Shown here in pieces: positions 37,383-46,324 of a stretch of 64,000 nt of DNA. The stretch covers positions 85,824 to 149,823 of the forward strand of contig JACJZG010000009.1 in the NCBI GenBank assembly GCA_020635715.1, written 5' to 3'. The position numbers were made by a program, and so were the translations under genes. Below the pieces are notes generated by a model that ran no database searches, was not told where the DNA came from, and saw only the letters and a list, made by a program, of their open reading frames with translations. Each line of letters begins with the position of its first letter. Position 1 is the stretch's first letter. This DNA comes from Flavobacteriales bacterium (GTDB lineage Bacteria > Bacteroidota > Bacteroidia > Flavobacteriales_F > PHOS-HE28).

Positions 37383-38582
37383 TCAGAGCAGTGTTTCAAC
37401 GTGGTCCAAGATAGCACGGGCCACTTCGGCCTTTGATAGCAACGGCAATGCCAGCACTTTGGTGTCCCGTCCGATCAAGGTCACCTTGTTCGTGTCGTGG
37501 CCGAAGCCCGCACCGGCATCCTGTAGCGAGTTGAGGACGATGAGGTCGAGCTTCTTGCGTTCGAGCTTGCCCTGGGCATTGGCCACGGCATCATCGGTCT
37601 CCAGCGCGAAGCCGACCAACACCTGGCCCGCGGGCTTGTGGGCACCCATCCAGGCGAGGATGTCCTCCGTCGGCTCCAAGTCGATGTTGAGCGCGGCGTC
37701 CTTCTTCTTGATCTTGCCGGTGGCGGCCACGGCAGGACGGTAGTCGGCCACGGCGGCGCTCATGATCACCACATCGGAATTGCCGGCCGCTGACTTGCAT
37801 GCCTCGGCCATCTGGGCGGCGCTCACCACATCCGTGCGGTGGATGCCCGTCCCTGGTGTGGCAAGGGCGGTCGGACCGGTCACGAGTTCCACCACCGCAC
37901 CGCGCAAGGCCGCTTCTTCGGCGATGGCGAAGCCCATCTTTCCGCTGCTGCGGTTGCCGATATAGCGCACCGGGTCGATCGCCTCCTGCGTTCCACCCGC
38001 GCTCACAAGAAGCCGTTTCCCGTTCAGCTTGCTGCCACCAACGAGGTCGGCGTGCAGGCGGGCTACGATCACCTCAGGCTCGCTCATCCGCCCCTCCCCG
38101 CTCAGGCCACTGGCCAGCTCACCGCTATCCGGTCCGATCTGCCGCACACCGCGTTCCTTCAGCCGATCCAGGTTGGCATGCGTACTGGCATCGCGGAACA
38201 TCTCCAGGTCCATGGCCGGCGCCACGTATACCGGGCAGGTGGCGCTCAGGTAGGTCGCGATCAGTAGGTTGTCGCACTGGCCGTTGGCCAACTTGCTCAA
38301 GGTGTTCGCGCTCAAGGGGGCTATGAGCAGGACATCGGCCCAGCGCGCGAGGTGCACATGATCGTTCCAGGTACCATCACCCGCCACCAGATCGGTGAGG
38401 ACCGGACGGCCACTCAGTGTGGACAGTGTGAGCGGGGTGACGAAGTCGTGCGCGGCGCGGGTGAGAACGACCTGTACTTCGGCACCGGCCTTCACCAGTT
38501 CGCGCACAAGAGCGGCCGCCTTATAAGCAGCGATGCTGCCCGAAACACCGAGCAGCACCTTGCGATTGAGTCTTCTTTCCAC
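37383..38582 (-). CDS. coaBC: Bifunctional phosphopantothenoylcysteine decarboxylase/synthetase CoaBC
   Basis: A 399-residue fusion enzyme of coenzyme A synthesis. The N-terminal flavin-dependent decarboxylase (CoaC) carries GVSGSIAAYKAA, the histidine in NDHVHLARWADVLL and the PAMDLEMF substrate motif, where the usual PxMNxxM Asn is Asp. The C-terminal synthetase (CoaB) starts near residue 190 with RLLVSAGGTQEAIDPVRYIGN and SSGKMGFAIAE, and holds the KIKKKD nucleotide-binding segment. The gene stops 5 bp before the porD start, so it is in an operon. Confidence 0.93.
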   Translation of the reverse strand: MERRLNRKVLLGVSGSIAAYKAAALVRELVKAGAEVQVVLTRAAHDFVTPLTLSTLSGRPVLTDLVAGDGTWNDHVHLARWADVLLIAPLSANTLSKLANGQCDNLLIATYLSATCPVYVAPAMDLEMFRDASTHANLDRLKERGVRQIGPDSGELASGLSGEGRMSEPEVIVARLHADLVGGSKLNGKRLLVSAGGTQEAIDPVRYIGNRSSGKMGFAIAEEAALRGAVVELVTGPTALATPGTGIHRTDVVSAAQMAEACKSAAGNSDVVIMSAAVADYRPAVAATGKIKKKDAALNIDLEPTEDILAWMGAHKPAGQVLVGFALETDDAVANAQGKLERKKLDLIVLNSLQDAGAGFGHDTNKVTLIGRDTKVLALPLLSKAEVARAILDHVETLL

Positions 38583-38605
38583 CGGACGTGAGCGCCGGTC
38601 GTGGG

Positions 38606-38947
38606 TCAGGCCTTCTGGTCGTTGCCAGCCTCCTCCCCAGCGCGGCGATAGTAGATGTTGCCGTCCACCAGTTCCTGGATCGCCAGGGCACCGGGCTTGG
38701 GCATGCGCTCGTAGTGCTTGCTCACCTCGATCTGCTCGCGGTTCTCATACACCTCCTCCAGGTTCTCGCCATTCACAGCGAACTCCTCCAGCTTGGCGCT
38801 CAGCTCCTCCTTGATGGCCACGCTGATCTGGTTGGCACGCTTACCGAGGAGGGCCACGGTCTCATACACGTTGCCGATCTCGTGGTCCAGTTTGGCCACA
38901 TCGCGGGTAACAGTGGTCTTGGCAGCGTTGGAATGCTTGAAGGTCAT
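38606..38947 (-). CDS. rpoZ: RNA polymerase omega subunit (Bacteroidota type)
   Basis: A 113-residue small protein with the omega-like helix core (YETVALLGKRANQISVAIKEEL) and an Asn/Glu-rich second half typical of Bacteroidota omega. It is encoded between bamD and coaBC, the standard place. It assists assembly of RNA polymerase. Confidence 0.87.
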   Translation of the reverse strand: MTFKHSNAAKTTVTRDVAKLDHEIGNVYETVALLGKRANQISVAIKEELSAKLEEFAVNGENLEEVYENREQIEVSKHYERMPKPGALAIQELVDGNIYYRRAGEEAGNDQKA

Positions 38948-38950
38948 GGG

Positions 38951-39745
38951 CTATTCGGGTATCGCGGCCAACTCGGCCTCGAGGTTCTTGTGCAGTTTGG
39001 CGGCATCCGCCAGCAGGACGCTCTGCGGAAATGCGTCCGCGAAGTTATGATAAGAGCGGATAGCTTCCTTCAAGCGGTCCAACTTCTTGGATTCCACGCT
39101 ATTGACGGCCAGCAGGTAATCGCTCTGGAGCGTGAAGTAGAGGGCATCCTCGCGGAAGCGGCTGTTGGGCCACTTGCGGGCGAAGTTGCGGAAGGCCACC
39201 CCCGCAGCCTGGTAGTTGCGCATCCGGAAGTACTGGTTCGCGCCATGGAAGTCCTTCACCTCCAATTTGGTACGCATGGCGTCGATCAAGGAATTGCAAC
39301 TGTCCTTCAACGAGCTCTCCGGGTAGCGCACCAGGAAGAGCTGCATCTGGTCGATGGCCCGCTCCGTATCGGTCTGGTCCAGCTCGTAGTTCGGGCTGTT
39401 CATATACTGGCAGTAGGCGCTCAGGAAGGTGCACTCCTCGGCGTACTGGCTCTTGGGGAAGGTGCGCGTGAAGTTGGCCAGGTAATACGCCGCGAGCGTA
39501 TAGTCCTTCATGTTGTACGTGCTCTTGGCGTGCAGGTAGTTCACCTTCTCGCTCAGCTGTGATCCCCGGGTGAGCACGATGAGCTCCTCCAACAGCGGGA
39601 TGGCACGGTCCCAGCTCTCCTTGGCCATCATCTTCTCGGCCACCTCCAACTTGTAGTTGATGTCCGTGCTCTTCAGCGCCTTGTTGAACTCGCTGCAACC
39701 GGCCAGCAAGGCGGCAACAAGGAGCAGGGGAAGCAGACGGCGCAT
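38951..39745 (-). CDS. bamD: Outer membrane assembly lipoprotein BamD
   Basis: A 264-residue lipoprotein (lipobox LLAGC at residues 12-16) with repeated TPR units (for example DWRAIPLLEEL-like, LAAYYLANFTRTFPKSQYAEE, RAIDQMQLFLVRYPESS). The repeats and length fit BamD of the BAM complex, which inserts beta-barrel proteins into the outer membrane. ATG 39745 precedes the signal; upstream frame to 39781 is not needed. It is 3 bp from rpoZ. Confidence 0.93.
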   Translation of the reverse strand: MRRLLPLLLVAALLAGCSEFNKALKSTDINYKLEVAEKMMAKESWDRAIPLLEELIVLTRGSQLSEKVNYLHAKSTYNMKDYTLAAYYLANFTRTFPKSQYAEECTFLSAYCQYMNSPNYELDQTDTERAIDQMQLFLVRYPESSLKDSCNSLIDAMRTKLEVKDFHGANQYFRMRNYQAAGVAFRNFARKWPNSRFREDALYFTLQSDYLLAVNSVESKKLDRLKEAIRSYHNFADAFPQSVLLADAAKLHKNLEAELAAIPE

Positions 39746-39946
39746 GGTTGAAGAAGGCACTTTCGGACCGAAGGGCGGCAAAGGTAGGATCCCGCACCGT
39801 TCCGGCGAGCCGCCCTACCAACGCCGGGATGTTCATTCCCAGTATGTTCCCACCAACCCGGCGCCGGTTACCTTTGGCCAGCCTTTGCCCACGGGAAACC
39901 TTGGGGTAACGGTCCACCACAAGCCTGCCCCTCGGGCACACCGACC

Positions 39947-41191
39947 ATGAACGACATCTTCGACAAGCTCCGCAAGGACCTCGGCCATATCGGCCGCCAC
40001 GCCAAGAACAGCCACGGCTACTTCAGCTTCCCCAAACTGGAGGGACCGCTCGGGTCGCACATGACCTTCCGCGGCAAGGAGGTGCTGGTCTGGAGCCTGA
40101 ACAACTACCTGGGCCTGGCCAACCACCCCGAAGTGCGTCAGGTGGATGCGCAGGCCGCTGCCGACTGGGGCATGGCCTACCCGATGGGCGCCCGCATGAT
40201 GAGCGGCCAGACCAAGTACCACGAGCAACTCGAGGACGCCCTGAGCGAGTTCATGGGCAAGGAGGACACCTTCCTGCTGAACTACGGCTACCAGGGTTGC
40301 ATGAGCGCGATCGAGGCGCTCCTCTCCCGCCACGACGTGCTGGTGTACGACAGCGAATGCCACGCCTGCATGATCGATGGTGCCCGCCTGCACACCGGCA
40401 AGCGCTTCGTGTTCAAGCACAACGACATGGAGAGCTTCGAGAAGCAGCTCGAACATGCGCGCAAGCTCACCCTGCAGACCGGCGGCGGCATCATGGTGAT
40501 GACCGAGGGCGTCTTCGGCATGGCCGGCGACCAGGGCAAGTTGAAGGAGATCGTGGCCTTCAAGGAGAAGTACAACTTCCGCCTCTTCGTGGATGATGCG
40601 CACGGCTTCGGCATGATGGGTCGCGATGGCCGCGGCACGGCCGATGCACAAGGCGTGATGGACCAGGTGGACGTGTACTTCGGCACCTTCGCCAAGGCCA
40701 TGGCCAGCATCGGTGCCTTCGTGAGCGGGCCCGAGGACGTGATGATGTACCTGCGCTACAACATGCGCAGCCAGACCTTCGCGAAGAGCCTGCCGATGCC
40801 GATCGTGATCGGCGCCTTGAAGCGCCTGGAGATGATCCGCACCATGCCGGAGCTGAGCGAGAAGCTCTGGACCATCACCCGTGCCCTGCAGAGCGGTTTG
40901 AAGGAGGCCGGCCTGGACATCGGGGTGACGAACAGCTGCGTGACGCCGGTGATGATGCACGGCAGCATCCCGGAGGCCACCAACGTGGTGCTGGACCTGC
41001 GTGAGAACCATGGGATCTTCTGCAGCATCGTGGTGTATCCCGTGGTGCCGAAGGACACGATCCTATTGCGTCTCATCCCGACGGCCGTGCACAACCTGGA
41101 GGACGTGAACTACACGGTGAAGTGCTTCGCCCAGGTGAAGGAAAGGCTGGCCGCCGGCCACTACAAGGCCGAGACGGTGGCGAGCATGTGA
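39947..41191 (+). CDS. Alpha-oxoamine synthase, probable serine palmitoyltransferase
   Basis: A 414-residue PLP enzyme. NNYLGLANHPEV, YPMGARMMSGQTKYHEQLE, DAHGFGMMGRDGRG (PLP-binding Asp-Ala-His) and the Schiff-base lysine in GTFAKAMASIG are those of the alpha-oxoamine synthases (glycine C-acetyltransferase, BioF, serine palmitoyltransferase). Bacteroidota copies with this N-terminal extension (DIFDKLRKDLGHIGRHAKNS) usually make the sphingolipid base. Kbl activity cannot be excluded without a Tdh partner, and none is nearby. Confidence 0.85.
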   Translation: MNDIFDKLRKDLGHIGRHAKNSHGYFSFPKLEGPLGSHMTFRGKEVLVWSLNNYLGLANHPEVRQVDAQAAADWGMAYPMGARMMSGQTKYHEQLEDALSEFMGKEDTFLLNYGYQGCMSAIEALLSRHDVLVYDSECHACMIDGARLHTGKRFVFKHNDMESFEKQLEHARKLTLQTGGGIMVMTEGVFGMAGDQGKLKEIVAFKEKYNFRLFVDDAHGFGMMGRDGRGTADAQGVMDQVDVYFGTFAKAMASIGAFVSGPEDVMMYLRYNMRSQTFAKSLPMPIVIGALKRLEMIRTMPELSEKLWTITRALQSGLKEAGLDIGVTNSCVTPVMMHGSIPEATNVVLDLRENHGIFCSIVVYPVVPKDTILLRLIPTAVHNLEDVNYTVKCFAQVKERLAAGHYKAETVASM

Positions 41192-41207
41192 GGACAACCA
41201 GCCCCGG

Positions 41208-41528
41208 ATGATCGTCTTCAAGGGATACGGGTGGCTCGTGGCGATCACGGCCATACTGGGAATAGTGATCGCCGGAGCACTCGGATTCCGGCATCCGACC
41301 ATCGTTTGGGGGATCGTTGCACTGACAGGAGTGGCCGATCACTTCATCGGGAAGAAGCTGAACGAGCGTGAGGGACGGCTGGTGCAGGATGTGGAGACCG
41401 GTGAAGTCCTCGAACTGAAGAACACCCATTCCTTCTTCTGGATCCCCATGCAGCATTGGCTGTGGGTGAAACTGGTGATCGGTGGCTTGTTCATCGCATT
41501 AGCCGCGACGATGAAGCCGGAAGCTTGA
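41208..41528 (+). CDS. Small two- to three-helix membrane protein
   Basis: A 106-residue protein with hydrophobic segments at about residues 9-25 and 31-45 and a last helix near the C-terminus, separated by a charged stretch (KKLNEREGRLVQDVETGEV). It resembles small Bacteroidota membrane proteins of unknown role. It is 16 bp after the synthase gene and 3 bp before the LOG-family gene, suggesting one transcript. Confidence 0.6.
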   Translation: MIVFKGYGWLVAITAILGIVIAGALGFRHPTIVWGIVALTGVADHFIGKKLNEREGRLVQDVETGEVLELKNTHSFFWIPMQHWLWVKLVIGGLFIALAATMKPEA

Positions 41529-41531
41529 CCC

Positions 41532-42071
41532 ATGAACATCGCCGTCTTCTGTGGAGCCAACACCGGACGTGACCCGGGCATCCTGCACGCCGCGCAGGAG
41601 ATGGGACGCACCATCGCGCAACGCGGCATGGGCGTAGTGTATGGCGGTGGCCACGTCGGGTTGATGGGTGCCGTGGCCGACGCTGCGTTGCAGGCCGGTG
41701 GCCCCGTCATCGGGGTGATCCCGGGCTTCATGATGGAGAAGGAGCTCGCGCACCAGCAGTTGACGGAGCTGATCGTGGTGAAGGACATGCACGAGCGGAA
41801 GATGCGGATGCACGAGCTGAGCCAGGCCGTGGTGGCGCTTCCCGGCGGATTCGGCACCATGGACGAAGTGTTCGAGCTGCTCACCTGGCGGCAGCTTGGG
41901 CTGCACGCGAAGCCCATCGGGCTGCTCAACGTGAACGGCTTCTATTCACCGCTCCTGGATCAGGTGGTGCGCATGGAGCAGGATGGTTTCCTGCATGGCC
42001 CCACCCGCATCCTCGCGGCCAACACGGTGGATGCCTTGTTGGATAGTGTGCTGAAGGAGGTGGTTGCATAG
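41532..42071 (+). CDS. LOG family protein (TIGR00730)
   Basis: A 179-residue Rossmann-like protein. The signature PGGFGTMDEVFELLTWRQL, the FCGANTG start and YGGGHVGLMGAVADAAL are those of the LOG family, originally described as cytokinin-activating phosphoribohydrolases; bacterial members cleave AMP or nucleoside monophosphates. The phosphate-binding GGxGTxxE motif is complete. Confidence 0.88.
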   Translation: MNIAVFCGANTGRDPGILHAAQEMGRTIAQRGMGVVYGGGHVGLMGAVADAALQAGGPVIGVIPGFMMEKELAHQQLTELIVVKDMHERKMRMHELSQAVVALPGGFGTMDEVFELLTWRQLGLHAKPIGLLNVNGFYSPLLDQVVRMEQDGFLHGPTRILAANTVDALLDSVLKEVVA

Positions 42072-42091
42072 GACCCCGCAGGGCCCTCGTA

Positions 42092-43153
42092 TCACTCCTT
42101 GATGAAACGGACCGTCGGCGCGCCGAGATCCACCGAACGCACCTGATAAAGGCCCGGTGGCAGAGGCGCGATGTGCAACAGGGTACCTGTAGGATGGCCT
42201 TCCTGGAACACCTGTACCGCGCGGCCGTTCGCGTCGAGCACCTGAACCCGGCCCGGCGTGTCCATGTTCACGTGTACGAGGGATCCCGCGGGGTTGGGCC
42301 AGAGGTGCAGGTCCTCGCGGTCCTTGCTCACCACCTGGCGCACGTCGGAATAGTCGACCGTTCCATCCCGATCGGTCTGCTTCAAGCGGTAGTAGGCTGA
42401 ACCGGGCAAAGGTGATCCATCGGTCGCCGCGTAGCGCAGCAATTGCTGGCTGTTCCCTGCGCCGGGCACTTCGGCGATCGCTTCCCAACGTTCCAGGTCG
42501 GTGCTGCGTTGCACCGTGAAGCCGGCATTGTCCTGCTCGGAGGCCGTGGTCCATTCCAGGCGCACCGCACCGGGCAGCGGCCAGGCATCGAAGGCCACGA
42601 GTTCGATCGGCAGCGGGCTGGCCACGACCAGGTTGAAGTTGTCGAAGAGCATGCCATGCGAACCAGCGAAGTTCGGCGTGATGCGCAGGTTGTGCGTTGT
42701 GGAGGTGGGCGCAAAGGTGAACCGTTCGCGCGCCATGTTCCAGCTGCCGGTCCGGGTAACGACCTGGTTCAGGACGCCATCAATGGTGACCGTTACGGAA
42801 ACGCTGGCGGGAGTGGGGCCGGTCTGTCGGCGGGTGGCCTCGAATTCCAGGGCGTAGACCGCACCCACGGTGAAGCCCGTGATGGTCTGGCAAAGAACAC
42901 GATCGTCGGTGGTGGTGTTCGGGTCGTTGTCACCGTCCACTTCCGCCACCTTGCTCGTATTGGGACCACCGTACACGTTGGCCGGGTTGATCTCCAAGGG
43001 GCAGCCGCTCCAACCCGTGGTGCCGCTCTCGAAGCCGGGGTTGGTGATGGACTGCGCGAAGGAGGTCGGCGGAAAGAGCAATGACCCCGCCACCCATATG
43101 AGGTATCGAAGGCGACCGATCGGTTGCGAAAAGGGTGATGCTGGAGAGGTCAT
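42092..43153 (-). CDS. Secreted protein with T9SS sorting domain
   Basis: A 353-residue exported protein (signal ends at SFAQ). The first half is a carbohydrate-binding-like beta sandwich (NPGFESGTTGW start, VVTRTGSWNMARE, LFDNFNLV), then a fibronectin-like module (ELVAFDAWPLPGAVRLEWTTASEQDNAGFTV) of the type often joined to the T9SS tail. The C-terminal 75 residues are a type A sorting domain (DLHLWPNPAGSLVHVNM; later PLPPGLYQVRSV). The ligand is not predictable. ATG 43153 is the first of the signal peptide. Confidence 0.8.
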   Translation of the reverse strand: MTSPASPFSQPIGRLRYLIWVAGSLLFPPTSFAQSITNPGFESGTTGWSGCPLEINPANVYGGPNTSKVAEVDGDNDPNTTTDDRVLCQTITGFTVGAVYALEFEATRRQTGPTPASVSVTVTIDGVLNQVVTRTGSWNMARERFTFAPTSTTHNLRITPNFAGSHGMLFDNFNLVVASPLPIELVAFDAWPLPGAVRLEWTTASEQDNAGFTVQRSTDLERWEAIAEVPGAGNSQQLLRYAATDGSPLPGSAYYRLKQTDRDGTVDYSDVRQVVSKDREDLHLWPNPAGSLVHVNMDTPGRVQVLDANGRAVQVFQEGHPTGTLLHIAPLPPGLYQVRSVDLGAPTVRFIKE

Positions 43154-43236
43154 GGAAGCCGACCGTTGTACGCGATCCAAGGTCGAATGTTCAAGCCTGC
43201 CGAGATCGTTCACGTGCGGTGCTCGATCTTTACCGC

Positions 43237-43680
43237 ATGAAGCTCCACATGCTGCTCATCAGCCTTTGCCTGTCCCCCACCCTGTTCGCGCAGGGGGATC
43301 CGGTCGTCGTTCCAGCGCCCATGACCGTTCAGGAGCCCGCTGATGATCCGGATGAAGCCTTCACCATCGTGGAGGAGATGCCGGAATTCCCGGGCGGCCC
43401 GGAAGCGATGATGAAGTACATCAGCTCGCACATCAACTATCCCCAGGATGCGATCGACAACGAGATCGAAGGCTCGGTCTTCATCTCGTTCGTGGTGGAG
43501 CGCGATGGCAGCATCGGCGAGGCGAAGGTGCTCCGTGGCATCGGCGGTGGTTGCAGCGAAGAGGCCTTGCGCGTGGTGAACAGCATGCCGAACTGGAAGC
43601 CCGGGAAGCAGCGCGGCAAGCTCGTCCGCACCCGCTACAACCTGCCCATCCGTTTCAAACTGGCATCGGGCGGGAAGTAG
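43237..43680 (+). CDS. Periplasmic TonB C-terminal domain protein
   Basis: A 147-residue protein with a cleavable signal (LFAQ) and a TonB C-terminal domain (MKYISSHINYPQDAIDNEIEG, then SVFISFVVERDGSIG and PNWKPGKQRGKLVRTRYNLPI). It has no N-terminal anchor of TonB type, so it is probably a stand-alone periplasmic TonB-box-like protein as common in Bacteroidota. The frame reaches upstream but ATG 43237 gives the signal peptide. Confidence 0.8.
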   Translation: MKLHMLLISLCLSPTLFAQGDPVVVPAPMTVQEPADDPDEAFTIVEEMPEFPGGPEAMMKYISSHINYPQDAIDNEIEGSVFISFVVERDGSIGEAKVLRGIGGGCSEEALRVVNSMPNWKPGKQRGKLVRTRYNLPIRFKLASGGK

Positions 43681-43932
43681 CGATCCGGTCGAACGCTGTG
43701 CGATAGAGCGCGTGTCAAAAAGCCCTTCGGGCTCGGCACCGGTCTTCCAAGCCCCGGCTTCGTTGTCGGGTCCCTTGCCGCGTGCCCGATGATCCGTTCC
43801 CCCGCCTCGGCTGATCGCGACATACCTGTTGCTCACTGCGAATGGCAATTCCATGGCGTGCCTCCTTCGATCCAAGCTCGATGCCGGCAACTAGCCGTAA
43901 CCTAGTGTCCCGTTGAACGACATTGTACCGTG

Positions 43933-44514
43933 ATGAACCACTTCCTGCTCTGGATACTCTTGTTCGTTCCCGTCGCGTCATCATCGGCTCAAAGCTTCAT
44001 TGATCCCCGGGACAGCACGCAATACCCCACCACCGTGATCGCGCGCACCGAATGGTTCGCGCGGAACCTGGACTTCGCCATGGAGGACACCGAGCCGAAC
44101 ATCCCGGACAGCATCGCCTGCACCAATTGGGGCCGCACCTACAGTAGGGAACAAGCGCGGCATGCCTGTCCGCCAGGCTGGCACCTGCCCACGCGGGAGG
44201 TGTGGGCCACGGTGGACACCGCCGACATCTTCGCACTGCTGGACACCGTGTGCTGGGTGAAGCCCGAAGGCCACACGAACGCCACGGGACTCTCGTTACA
44301 GCCCAGCGGATTCAAGCACAAGAAGGCCTATTGGAACCGCTACCTCAGTGCGGCCATCTGGTTCGATGACCCCCATGATCCGGAGTCCAACTGGCACTTG
44401 CACGTGCACGGCAACAATGCGGACTTCACGCACTACCTGCATGACCACAAGGAGAAGATCAAGGTGCGACGTTTCGCGGTGCGCTGTGTGCGCCCAGCCC
44501 ATCCCACACACTGA
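43933..44514 (+). CDS. FISUMP-domain secreted protein
   Basis: A 193-residue exported protein (signal ends at SSAQ) of the Fibrobacter succinogenes major paralogous (FISUMP) domain. Markers are TEWFARNLDFA, the central CTNWGRTYSREQARHACPPGW, the second TREVWATVD and the terminal RRFAVRCVR. The family is abundant in Bacteroidota outer-surface proteins and its ligand is unknown. A GTG precedes the ATG by one codon. Confidence 0.82.
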   Translation: MNHFLLWILLFVPVASSSAQSFIDPRDSTQYPTTVIARTEWFARNLDFAMEDTEPNIPDSIACTNWGRTYSREQARHACPPGWHLPTREVWATVDTADIFALLDTVCWVKPEGHTNATGLSLQPSGFKHKKAYWNRYLSAAIWFDDPHDPESNWHLHVHGNNADFTHYLHDHKEKIKVRRFAVRCVRPAHPTH

Positions 44515-44552
44515 ACGGTGCCGAGCAGTTCAGGATGTGTTCGAGATCCGTT

Positions 44553-45362
44553 CTACTTCAACTTCATCAGCACACCCTTGCTGCTGACCACGCCGCCATC
44601 GCCCGGCTGCACGGCATCCACCATATCCACGAGGTTGATCTGTTTCCCACCCTCGTACACCTTGAAGGCGCAACCCACCTGGCCGCACCAGAAGGGGCAT
44701 GAATAGGTGAGCAAGGTGCCCGGCTTGCCATCGCCATCAAGGTCGTAGCGCGCTATGCGCACCTCACAAGGCATGCCCACGGCCTGTTCCGCCTGCTGGT
44801 AAACGGTCATCTTCTTGTTCGCCTTCAGGCGCTTCAGGCCCTCCTTCCACTCGGCAGGTGCTTCGGCCCAGGACTTCCAATCGAAGGCTCCGGTGCTGGC
44901 GGCCTTCTCGATAGGCGTTCCCGGGTCACCCAAGCTCAGCTCGTTCTTCCCGATCCATTCGGTCAGTTCCGCGGGCAGATCTTCCAAGCCTCCCTCCTTC
45001 TCCCGGAACAGTTCCACCTTGTACTTGGCGCGGATCACCGCGATCAACTCGTCCTTCTCCCGATCGATGTGGAAGGCGCTGCCATACTCATCGCAGAAGT
45101 GCGACACGCAGCCGGTGGCGAAGAGCGTACGCTCCTTGGGACTGAGCGGTCCTTCCACATCCCAGTTCTCCATGAACTGATCGTAGCGGCTCTGGAGCAA
45201 TGCCTTCAAGCGGTCGTTCAGCGGCTGGCTATCGAGCACACCTGTCTGCTTCGGGTATTCGCCGGCCTTCCCCCAGAGGTAACCGAGGGCGCTTTCGGGA
45301 GCTTTGGAGCAACCGCCGCAGCCGGCGAGGAGGAACGGAAGGGCAAGTAGGCAGGTGCGCAT
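44553..45362 (-). CDS. Putative lipoprotein, uncharacterised
   Basis: A 269-residue protein with lipobox LLAGC near residue 13. The middle is charged and helical (LSPKERTLFATGCVSHFCDEYGSAF), the last third has a DLDGDGKPG calcium-loop-like motif and paired Cys (TYSCPFWCGQVGCAF). The FrD-like DGDGK segment recalls VCBS/FG-GAP-type loops. No known family was recognised. ATG 45362 is chosen because it directly starts the signal. Confidence 0.65.
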   Translation of the reverse strand: MRTCLLALPFLLAGCGGCSKAPESALGYLWGKAGEYPKQTGVLDSQPLNDRLKALLQSRYDQFMENWDVEGPLSPKERTLFATGCVSHFCDEYGSAFHIDREKDELIAVIRAKYKVELFREKEGGLEDLPAELTEWIGKNELSLGDPGTPIEKAASTGAFDWKSWAEAPAEWKEGLKRLKANKKMTVYQQAEQAVGMPCEVRIARYDLDGDGKPGTLLTYSCPFWCGQVGCAFKVYEGGKQINLVDMVDAVQPGDGGVVSSKGVLMKLK

Positions 45363-45480
45363 GGTGGTGGATGGTAACACCAAGATAGATGCTGCAATTG
45401 AAGAACATCGATGGCGATGGCCCCGAACCGGGCGATGTGCCTGTGGTGGGCGGATGATAGATATGGATGGTGGGAGGATC

Positions 45481-45596
45481 ATCCACAGATGGCGCAGATG
45501 TCACAGATGGAATGCACTGCATGCTCGGCATTCGTATTCATCTGCGTTATCTGTGCCATCTACGCCATCTGTGGAAAATAATGCGAGCCTGCGAGT
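45481..45596. repeat. Palindromic repeat element, copy A
   Basis: Inverted arms are CCACAGATGGCGCAGAT (45483-45499) and its near reverse complement ending in GCCATCTGTGG, separated by a loop with GCATGCTCGGCATTCG. The element ends with TGCGAGCCTGCGAG directly at the stop codon of the GxxExxY gene. It matches copy B at 46001. Confidence 0.85.
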
Positions 45597-45974
45597 TTAC
45601 CGCGGCGTGAACACCATCCGCCTCACCTCCAGCCGCGGAGCCCCGAAGTTCAGCAGCAGTCCCCGCTCGATGCCCGTCGCCTTGAGGTAGTTCAACAGCT
45701 GCGACTCCTCCACTCCGCTGAGCGTCTTCAGGGCCTTCACTTCCACCACGACCTCACCATAACAGATGAAGTCCGCCCGGAAAAAGGTCGCCAGGCGTTC
45801 TCCCTTGTAATGGATCGGCAGCTCCACCTCCTCTGCGAACGGGATACCCCGCAGATGGAACTCCCTGGCCAGAGCCTCCTGATAAACACTCTCCAGGAAA
45901 CCGGCTCCCAGCTCGGTATGCACCTCCATCGCCGCGCCAATGATGGCATGCGTCTGTGGGTCGCGCTCGTCCAT
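45597..45974 (-). CDS. GxxExxY protein (PD-(D/E)XK nuclease-like)
   Basis: A 125-residue protein of the GxxExxY family; the name motif is at residues 25-31 (GFLESVY) and is followed by QEALAREF. The later RADF and VVVEVKAL pair gives the D...ExK pattern of the PD-(D/E)XK nuclease fold (PDDEXK_3). The biological role is unknown. Its two flanks are near-identical palindromic repeats, so the gene plus repeats may have moved as a unit. Confidence 0.85.
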   Translation of the reverse strand: MDERDPQTHAIIGAAMEVHTELGAGFLESVYQEALAREFHLRGIPFAEEVELPIHYKGERLATFFRADFICYGEVVVEVKALKTLSGVEESQLLNYLKATGIERGLLLNFGAPRLEVRRMVFTPR

Positions 45975-46000
45975 GGAACGAATATCCGCAGAAAAAGGCT

Positions 46001-46213
46001 ATCCACAGATGGCGCAGATAAAATGCCCAGCATGCTTGGTATTCGCATTTATCTGCGTCATCGATCATCTGCGGAAAATATATGCGAGCCCGCGAGCCCT
46101 GTCTTATCTGCGTCATCTGCGTCATCTGTGGAAAAGAACCGCAAGCCCACGGGCCTTGAATTATCTGCGTCATCTGCGCCATCTGTGGAAAATATATGCG
46201 AGCCCGCGAGCCC
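46001..46213. repeat. Palindromic repeat element, copy B, with two extra partial units
   Basis: ATCCACAGATGGCGCAGAT (46001-46019), a GCATGCTTGGTATTCG loop and ATCTGCGTCATC arms mirror copy A. Two further ATCTGCGTCATCTGCG units with CATCTGTGGAAAA and GCGAGCCCGCGAGCCC tails follow at 46104-46155 and 46160-46213. It is directly upstream of the GxxExxY start. Confidence 0.85.
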
Positions 46214-46273
46214 ACCCTTCATCCCCGGACCTCAGCGGGCCCGCACCCCACGCTGCGGATACCCCCTGCGGAC

Positions 46274-46281
46274 TACTTTCG
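46274..46281 (+). promoter_or_regulatory. Putative -7 element TACTTTCG
   Basis: TAnnTTcG form 44 bp upstream of the acyl-CoA carboxylase start. No -33 element is evident. Confidence 0.35.
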
Positions 46282-46324
46282 CAAAACCCTCCCCGGCACA
46301 TCCCGGGCAGCGGACCCGTGAAGA

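Noticed and set aside
37383..37420. TTTCAACGTGG element near the coaBC end as a parS or regulatory site
   Set aside because: The sequence lies inside coding DNA and is not a palindrome of parS type.
39833..41011. 392-codon minus-strand frame opposite the serine-palmitoyltransferase-like gene
   Set aside because: Antisense of a well-supported PLP enzyme; low-complexity His/Ala/Gln composition.
45481..46213. Possible CRISPR array around the GxxExxY gene
   Set aside because: Units are palindromic and irregularly spaced, with no unique spacers of constant length.
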